NCBI RefSeq assembly: GCF_029227915.1
Contig: NC_079876.1
Span: forward strand, 30,847,828 to 30,911,827
DNA length: 64,000 nt
Direction: 5' to 3'
Source of the DNA: Hydractinia symbiolongicarpus
Lineage: Eukaryota > Cnidaria > Hydrozoa > Anthoathecata > Hydractiniidae
The translations under genes and the position numbers were made by a program. The notes under the pieces were generated by a model. It did not search any database and was not told the DNA's origin. It saw nothing but the letters and a program-made list of their open reading frames with translations. This document shows positions 57,301-64,000 of the stretch, in pieces (the stretch's first letter is position 1; each line of letters opens with the position of its first letter).

Positions 57301-59811
57301 ATTCAGTGCTTTAATGTTGTCATTTTTTTGTTATTTTTGTTATTTTTTTTTTGTTATTTTTAGGCACCAAACGTGAGCACTTTGCCAAAATTGCACAAAA
57401 AAATCACCATCATTCTGTTAACAATCCGTAAGAACTTTTTTAATCACTATACTATTTTTTAATATTCAGATTACTCAACCTTAAAACTATTTAAATATGT
57501 CAACATTTTAAAGCCTGTAATTAGTTTGTGTATACTTGAATGTTGATGTGGGCTGAGGTGCATTTCCAAAAAAATAAGTCTTTCTTACTTTACTTACTTT
57601 TTTCAATGTATTTTTCAACGAGACAAAGTGTAGCAATTTCTCTGATAAAATCTTACATGTAGATGAGGATTAGAAATCTTTATTATGCTTTGCAATATTT
57701 TGAAGAGTAAAAGTATAAACACACAGATAATTATATGCTGTGCATACACAGTAAAATCCTTTTTCAAAAAAAATTACATACTAAAGTAGTCAATAAAGCC
57801 CATAGAAAAATCCACTTAGGCAGAGAAACAATGAAGAAGATCCATTATTTAAATTTTGATGACGTTAGCAATAACCCATTTTTTGCAGTTACTTTTATTG
57901 TATAGAGTTTTAAAAGTTGGTTAAGAAAATGTATAGGATAATGTCCTTTTGATAAAGAGTTGCAGAGGTTTTTGACCTAGGTTTACTAATTGGTCTTTTT
58001 TTGGTCCTAGGTAGACACTAGTTACCCTTGCAGGGTTGACCTCAGTTATTTTATAACCAGTTTAAACTTACAAGTGCAATGCAATGGCTTTACTAATCTT
58101 TAATAAAAATTTCCTGTGAACTTCAATACTATTTCGATGCCAAAGTTTTGTAAATTACAGAACAGTTTTATAGGTGATGTTTTATAGACTTTGTAAAAAA
58201 CATAATTCACTTTGCAAACGTCACAGACGGAAGATAAAGTATCCGGACTAATCACAATTCAAATTGTTGCTTTAATATTCTTTGATATCTAAAATTTGAT
58301 GTAATGGTGACCTACTACACACAGATCTAGTGATGATCGCATTCTATGTGTGTATGTTTTTAGATTGTCACAATTTCGTGATGATTATACACTGGATCAA
58401 ATCTTAAACTCCAGGGAAGTTCATTCACCTCTAACAAAGTTGCAGTGTTGGTAGGTCGTTCTTCTGGTGGAAAAAACTTTAATGCTAAAGGAATGTATGC
58501 AATTCACCAACATCAACATATATGGTCTATACAATAAACCCAATTTTTTATTTTTTTTGTTCTTCAAGAAGAACATCCCATTACTAAAATTACACTGAGA
58601 TTTTCAACACATAACATTTTTTGTTTCTTTTATTGTAGTCCGACATCAGATGGAGGAGCGGCGGCCATCTTATGTAGCGAACAATTTGTCATTGCGAATG
58701 GCTTACAAAACAAAGCTGTAGAAATAGTTGCCATGGAAATGGCCACAGACATGCCTGGTGTGTTCAGTGAAAAGAGTTTGATCAAAATTGTATGTATTTT
58801 TTTGTTATTTGTTTTAATCGAAAGGTAATAGTGCATGGAAGTTTTTTTGTGGCATTGTGTTCTACGTATTCTGCAAAAATATCAATGTGTTGTAACCTTC
58901 TAATAGGCTGGACAAGATATGACAAAGAAGGCTGCTGAAAAAGCTTTTAAGAAAGCTGGTAAGACGAGCACAACTAAATTATAGTATTAGAAGTCTTAAA
59001 AAAAGCTTAGTGAATGGTTTGCTGTATACTGGAAATATGAATTCATTTGGTAGAATATCCTATTTCTCTTAGTCTTTATTTTGATCCATAATTTGCTTAA
59101 CAATCTTTTCAGGTCTTACACCTAACGATGTTCAAGTTGTGGAGTTACACGACTGTTTTTCTACAAACGAACTCATCAGCTATGAAGGGTTAGGCCTATG
59201 CGAAAAAGGTATTTTGTATTTGAAATTAATTCTCTTAATTCTTTATTTCACTTTAACTTTTTGATGTAAAAAAATAAAAGTAAAAAAATAGTTAATGTCT
59301 ATTTTTAGCAACGCCTTTCTTAAAATTTATTCAAACATTTTGTATTGCTAAATCTAAGATCATAAGATTCGAAGTAACAACCTTATTTTCTTATTAACAA
59401 AAGAAGGATGGAGGACTGTCCATGGAAAATGTATATAGCCTGAATTTAGCCATATTTTATTTAGAAAAAAAAATTGTCATATGTTTTTAACTTCACTTTG
59501 GTACAATGCATCTACATTGTACCAAAAACATTGCCTGTTACAGACAGACACACACATATTATTATAAAAGCTTAATAATAATTGTTGTTTTAGAAATATC
59601 GTAAAAGTTTTAACATGTTCACTGCTGATCTAATGTATGCATTTAATACTCCTAATGGGTGATGTTAGGAGAGGGGAATCATCTTTGTGACACTTATTCA
59701 TAGGAAAGGCTGGAGAGATGGTTGATCGAGGTGATAACACCTATGGTGGAAAATATGTTATAAATCCCAGTGGTGGACTCATATCTAAAGGTCATCCATT
59801 AGGAGCTACAG
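51333..59811 (+). CDS. SCP2: Sterol carrier protein x, thiolase part (SCPx/SCP2), 3' partial
   Basis: Peroxisomal 3-ketoacyl-CoA thiolase acting on branched chains in bile-acid and pristanate oxidation (family knowledge). Exons: 51333-51377, 53785-53842, 54247-54318, 54419-54483, 55819-55882, 56524-56588, 56857-56983, 57364-57427, 58364-58450, 58639-58789, 58907-58958, 59113-59208, 59704-59811. Phases agree, 351 codons. Seen: [20 protein letters not shown], the nucleophile region [60 protein letters not shown], the catalytic HDCFSTNE and [14 protein letters not shown]. The last exon ends with an open phase at a GTAGTT donor. The rest of the thiolase (LAQCAEL-type) and any SCP2 lipid-binding domain were not found up to 64000, so they lie beyond the window or are lost. 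A SINE and a LINE fragment occupy the first intron. Confidence 0.96.
52078..52410 (+). mobile_element. tRNA-derived SINE, family 1, copy C
   Basis: Head ACGGTAGTTTAGTGATTATAAT with B box GGTGCGATTCCCC. The body is shared with the copies at 163-518 and 28617-28943, with an internal near-duplication around CCCTAATTGGG (52281-52310). The tail is cut short and abuts the antisense LINE fragment. Lies in SCPx intron 1. Confidence 0.82.
52411..53195 (-). mobile_element. LINE 3' fragment, antisense in SCPx intron 1
   Basis: Same family as 6850-9115 and 26738-27981. The minus strand reads [50 protein letters not shown] and [14 protein letters not shown]-like sequence up to the ATGATG tail. The palindrome CCATGCTAGCATGG lies at 52443-52456. 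It is 5'-truncated, with only the region after the RT palm left, and frameshifted. Confidence 0.9.
53196..55818 (+). other. SCPx introns 1 (end) to 4
   Basis: Apart from the exons at 53785, 54247 and 54419 this is AT-rich intron. The frame 55038-55292 and the overlapping minus-strand frame 54385-54573 show no recognised similarity. No RNA gene seen. Confidence 0.5.
59497..59526. repeat. 12-bp inverted repeat in SCPx intron
   Basis: TTTGGTACAATG and CATTGTACCAAA are perfect inverses with a 6-base loop. Possible short hairpin in the transcript; no known element. Confidence 0.75.
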
Positions 59812-62300
59812 GTAGTTTCCCTACTCTATTTTTTATTCTGATACAGGATTGCAGTTTGTCGTAATGATTATACAAATGGCATACTATTTGACTATGACAG
59901 TAACCAAAGCATCCAACTAAATTTTACTTTGTCTTATGATGCATTGGCTATATTCAATCAGTTCTCCTGTGCTATTTCTCTAGCAATGAATACTGTGGTT
60001 ACTCAAACCTAACATTAGGAAAATATCATTACTATTATTCAGAATATCTTTTTATTAATAATTATTTGCAGGATTATAGTAATAAGAAGAACAATAATCC
60101 CTGTAACATTTTTTGGTTAATTAAAGTACTTCACTTTTTTTTACTGGATTGCTGTTATTCAAGACCTAACAAAACAATTACATGCCTTCTGGTCTCAACT
60201 CTATGGTGTTGCCTTAGTTTTCTCGCATTGTTTACAAATAATCTAGCCTTAGGCTACCATTTTGGTTTATCGGATGCAAGATATTGTAAATAAAGACACT
60301 TTAAGGTCTCTATAAAACTTTTCTGAACGTTATAAATTGGTTGTAAATTCAAATTATTTTGCTAATTAATTCGTACAGAATGATTTTTGTGCTTAAGATC
60401 TTGTTTGTGGTTAATAAATTTATATTACAAAACTCATTACATTAGTTTTCCGCAAAAAATATTTTGCTTTCCATAATGTCTGTCATTAATTTTAATGTTG
60501 TAATTTTTGTCATTAATTGCTTTTGGAGTGATCACATTTTGTTAAGTTGTTATTGTAATTACAATGTACAGTACTGCAATTTAATAATAAGAAATTATTT
60601 AAGTTAAGATTGATTGTGATGTGAAATTAATTCTTTTTCTTTCCAAAACAGTTTTTTTAAAAACAGTTGTAAGAAATTAACATACATACACAGTACATAC
60701 ATTTAGGGAAACAAAATTGTTATGGGTATAAGAATTTACACCGTAACGAAGTAATTTAAAAGAACAAATTCCGCATTATTATTGGGTTTTCAAGGTATAA
60801 ATTTGTATTCGTTAAAGGCTATTATAATTAAATTTAAAAAACAGTTTTTTTACAAAAAATTATTTTACAAAGAAAAAATGAAAAAAAATCGACCAGTTTC
60901 GACTGAAATTTTTGTATTGTTTTATTACTGGAACTAAAACTTTTGCATCCCTTTAAAAAAAAATAAAAAAGTTAATTTCGAAAATAAACCAATTAGGGAT
61001 GGTAAAATTACTCAGTCACTAAGAAAAACAGAATTAATAGTTATGACATTAGCATGTGGTCAGGAGGAGACTTTCTAATTTAAATTCATTTAACCATTTT
61101 TAATTAAGCTGTAAGAGCTGGCTTTATTTGGATCTGGATGGTAAATGTTGAAAAAAAATAAAATGACTGAATGAATAAATAAAATCAGCAAAAGTTCTTA
61201 GTCAATTTTTTTTTATATCAATCTGTTTATTTGTCTCAGTATCAGAAAAGCTAACCCATTTTAAAATAACATTTCTCATAAACAGTGTTAGTAGCTCCAT
61301 GAAATGAATGATAATTAAATGTTATAGCTGAATAGCTATCTTTTGTTTGCCTTCGTAATATTTTTAATACTTGTTGTTAATTTAATTAAATGGTTTATAA
61401 ATGTTGTCTAAAGTAGTAAGTACATTAATTTCAATGGTTTTATCTTCATCATTTAAATTGCGCAAACATTTACTAAAAATATTGTGAAAATCAGCCTCAT
61501 GGAAATTTGCTAGGAAAATAATTATCTTCATTATCATTCCTCGCTTAAACCCTTTTTTGTGTTATAGCATGTTTTGAATTTATTAATGGCCTTTTTCTAA
61601 GCTGATCTAAAGTGTATTAGCTCTTAACTCCTCTGTAGCAAGTCTGTCCTTAAAATATCAATATTTGTTGGCACAAAACCTTTGATCTGTAGATGCATGT
61701 CAACAAAATATACAAATTTACCTAATCATCAAACCAATAGGAACTTGTTTATGTATATCTTGAAGTAGTAGAGACAACGAAAAAAAAAGCAGGAAAATTA
61801 ATTATAGGAATGTTATTTTTTAATTTGCTGAGTGAAGTAAAATTACTATCACATGACATAGCATTCACATGCATTAGTTATGAAGGAAATATGCGGGCTA
61901 CTTTTTATTCAACTATTTTACAAAGGAAGTTGACACCCGATATAGAGAGATTTAATTTTAGCTATTTACGTAACCAAACGTCTTGTTTCACACTGTTGCT
62001 AGCATATGTCTGATAATCTGTTGTGTTCAAGAAATAAAATAAAATCAAAGGTCAAAAGGCTAATTGGAGGTTAACTTTTTATCAAAAGTATGCATTAAAA
62101 CTAGACAACTAATTAGAAAGTTAAAATATATACATAAATATATGTTTAAGAAAGAAAACAAAGTATTTCAACGTCTGGCATGTGCCACTAAAGAAGCCTT
62201 ATTTTTGACAACAGTAGCAACTTGTCTTGTTTACGTAAAACTATGCAATACGAGCCCCATTTTCTACTGCGGAATAAATAATAGTATTGTTTTAAACTTT
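59812..62300. other. Probable SCPx intron and 3' side of the receptor-like gene
   Basis: No thiolase continuation was found on the plus strand. Mostly AT-rich sequence. The frames 60066-60293 and 61810-62013 show no similarity I recognise. Sequence at 61595-61655 resembles the 3' end of the local LINE family (GGCCTTTTTCTAAGCTGATC and a following AAGTCTGTCCTTAA), probably a small remnant. Confidence 0.5.
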
Positions 62301-63419
62301 TCACGGGAAACTTTTGATTCTTTCTGCACTGTATGTTTCATCCATGGTGTAGTCATCTGTGTACGTATCGGAATACCAGTCCACTTCACTTACATTTGAA
62401 GCATACACATAATCATCGTTTGTATCAACAAAAACTTCATCTATGTCATCATCAATTACAAGTTCTTTGCTTTTATGTATTTCTTGATAGTGCTTTGAAA
62501 CTTCTTCATAATCATGATCAAACGTATGTTCTAGCAATTCGCTTTGCGACACAATACAATCATTTGTATTTTCAAGTTCCTTTCTGGGTAAAACAACTTT
62601 CATGTTTGTTTTATGTTGGACTTTGCATTTTAAGAAGATAATAATACTAAGAGATGCAACAATCAATCCTGCCAATGTTGCTAAGGTCATTTTCACCTCT
62701 ATAGTCATGTTATTTATATTATCCAATATCACCGTGCCACACAGGGTGCTGTTTTGAACACATTGACGTGCGTTTTTTGTGTTATCGTCATCTGGTTCAA
62801 GACATATTTTGTATGCTGTACATGGTAACAAATTAAAAATTGTCTTCTTGTATTTATTGGAAGACCCCTTAACAGGTACACGAATGATTTGACTTTCGTT
62901 TTTTAAGTTTGTCACAGTTACGTTATATACAAAATCTTCATCCCACGTAGATTTTCTCCATGCGATTTTGATTATTGTCTCATCCAATTCTACAATGCGA
63001 AAATCCTTTATCCTGTGACAGTTTTTGCATTTACACAACTCACTATTTAAATTCAGTCGATTGTCACTGTGCCATACCTCAATATTCTGTTTGTTTATGA
63101 CACGAAAGAGTGGTGACTCAAATTCTCTTGCTAAATTGGCAGTTTCTTGGATTGAACAGTCAAGTTGGTAGTGTGTATTTGTAATTTGAGAACTGCACCT
63201 TGTGCCATTTATGTATGGAACACTAGCATAATCCCTGAATTGAAGTGTGAGGTCATCTGTGTCTGACACGTTACTTTTTATTTTATCAATTTCAACCACA
63301 AGGTTAATATATTTCCAATCGTCAGCGAAATAACATTTCCAATCTGGATGTGTTGTCTTTGTAAAAGTAACTTGTAGGAAACAAACGAGACAAATTGGTA
63401 ACCACATTATTTTTGTCAT
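62301..63419 (-). CDS. Single-pass receptor-like membrane protein with FN3-like ectodomain
   Basis: Apparently intronless, 372 aa. Signal peptide about 1-20 (IMWLPICLVCFLQVTFT). The ectodomain, about 21-243, has ten Cys (29, 75, 88, 129, 131, 134, 200, 206, 220, 227) and several N-glycosylation sites. Residues about 136-227 look like one fibronectin type III domain (ETIIKIAWRK, YNVTVTNL, IFNLLPCTAYKICLEP). Transmembrane segment about 244-264 (TLATLAGLIVASLSIIIFL). The 108-residue cytoplasmic tail is acidic with eight Tyr, including YEEV (304) and YQEI (311), which resemble Src-family SH2 targets. The layout recalls cytokine receptors, but there is no WSXWS and no clear JAK box, so the family is not established. 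A TTTAG acceptor-like sequence ends about 7 nt before the ATG, so a 5' UTR intron is possible. It lies opposite and probably inside an SCPx intron. Confidence 0.75.
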   Translation of the reverse strand: MTKIMWLPICLVCFLQVTFTKTTHPDWKCYFADDWKYINLVVEIDKIKSNVSDTDDLTLQFRDYASVPYINGTRCSSQITNTHYQLDCSIQETANLAREFESPLFRVINKQNIEVWHSDNRLNLNSELCKCKNCHRIKDFRIVELDETIIKIAWRKSTWDEDFVYNVTVTNLKNESQIIRVPVKGSSNKYKKTIFNLLPCTAYKICLEPDDDNTKNARQCVQNSTLCGTVILDNINNMTIEVKMTLATLAGLIVASLSIIIFLKCKVQHKTNMKVVLPRKELENTNDCIVSQSELLEHTFDHDYEEVSKHYQEIHKSKELVIDDDIDEVFVDTNDDYVYASNVSEVDWYSDTYTDDYTMDETYSAERIKSFP

Positions 63420-64000
63420 TTACAACCTAAACAAAAAAAGATAAATAAATAAATAAATAATATCTGTAATATTTATCAAAGCTACAGTCTTGATAGCTCA
63501 AAGAACAGTACATATAAATATATAATGAAATAATAAATAAAAACATAAACTGTGTTTTGATCTTTAGTACAACAAAGCAATAAGGTAAAGTTTGTTATAG
63601 ATAAATTATGTCTGTTATGATGATTTTCTTCTGTTATTATTTTACAAACAGCAAGAATACAATATTCAATGACATTTTATAATTGTTGTTGGTCTAGAAA
63701 GGAAGTTATTAGCTCAGTGGATGTACATTTTACAAGCAATAATACTTCAAAGACGGAACAGATCAGAATGGAGTATTGTTTTGATAAAAATATGCGTTAC
63801 CTGAATACTGGCGGAAGGCTTTTAATAAATGAAACGTGATGTTAAAACCTCTTTATCTCGCCTTGGGTTTTTGTTGTAATTACCTACAGTAATTGCGCGT
63901 CTTTGGGTTTCCAAGTGAGTCTAATTGACAATTATAAATAACAATTGTAAATTTAATAGCATCTATATATTAACATTTCTTTCTATCAAAGTTAATTTAC
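63420..64000 (-). other. Upstream region of the receptor-like gene
   Basis: AT-rich with an (AAAT)n tract at about 63442-63462. No ISRE-type or palindromic STAT-type site was noticed, and no coding exon of SCPx was found on the plus strand. Confidence 0.5.

Overview
The window is nuclear DNA from an AT-rich metazoan genome. Its genes have many short exons with GT-AG introns. The repeats include LINE, Penelope-like and tRNA-derived SINE fragments and many short foldback elements whose arms read AACCTCGTTCCCAGGG or similar. The gene set and the repeat style suggest a cnidarian, more likely a medusozoan or hydrozoan because of the AT bias. That placement is an inference.

Layout, left to right. 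(1) 1-15626, + strand: a kinesin-13 (KIF2/MCAK-type microtubule depolymerase), 27 visible exons, with the first exon(s) lying left of the window. One intron is almost filled by an antisense LINE. (2) 17924-19185, +: a two-exon CRAL-TRIO/Sec14 lipid-transfer protein of the alpha-tocopherol transfer protein/clavesin group. (3) 19186-24076: no gene seen; holds a MITE with 38-bp inverted repeats and foldback elements. (4) 24077-25135, -: an intronless interferon regulatory factor (IRF). A perfect ISRE and a second IRF-like element lie 83-126 bp upstream of its start codon. (5) 26738-29785: a graveyard of a LINE, two Penelope-like GIY-YIG fragments and a SINE. (6) 30594-38963, +: membralin (TMEM259), ten exons. 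One 5' splice site has been amplified into a 30-bp tandem array. (7) 42727-48667, +: a predicted secreted or GPI-anchored DOMON-domain protein, nine exons. Its introns hold a 24-bp minisatellite, an 11-bp repeat and two foldback insertions at or beside splice donors. (8) 51333-59811, +: the thiolase part of sterol carrier protein x (SCPx/SCP2), 13 exons. The 3' part is not in the window. (9) 62301-63419, -: an apparently intronless single-pass receptor-like protein with an FN3-like ectodomain and a tyrosine-rich tail. It probably lies nested in the next SCPx intron.

The genes are not an operon or pathway. They are ordinary neighbouring animal genes. Three (kinesin-13, membralin, SCPx) are conserved housekeeping genes. 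The IRF and the receptor-like gene hint at innate signalling, but nothing in the sequence links them. Exon boundaries were read by hand from conserved protein matches, GT-AG sites and reading-phase agreement. UTRs and first exons are mostly not resolved. The most notable observations are the IRF self-site, the amplified splice donor in membralin, and the foldback insertions that duplicate or flank 5' splice sites in the DOMON gene.
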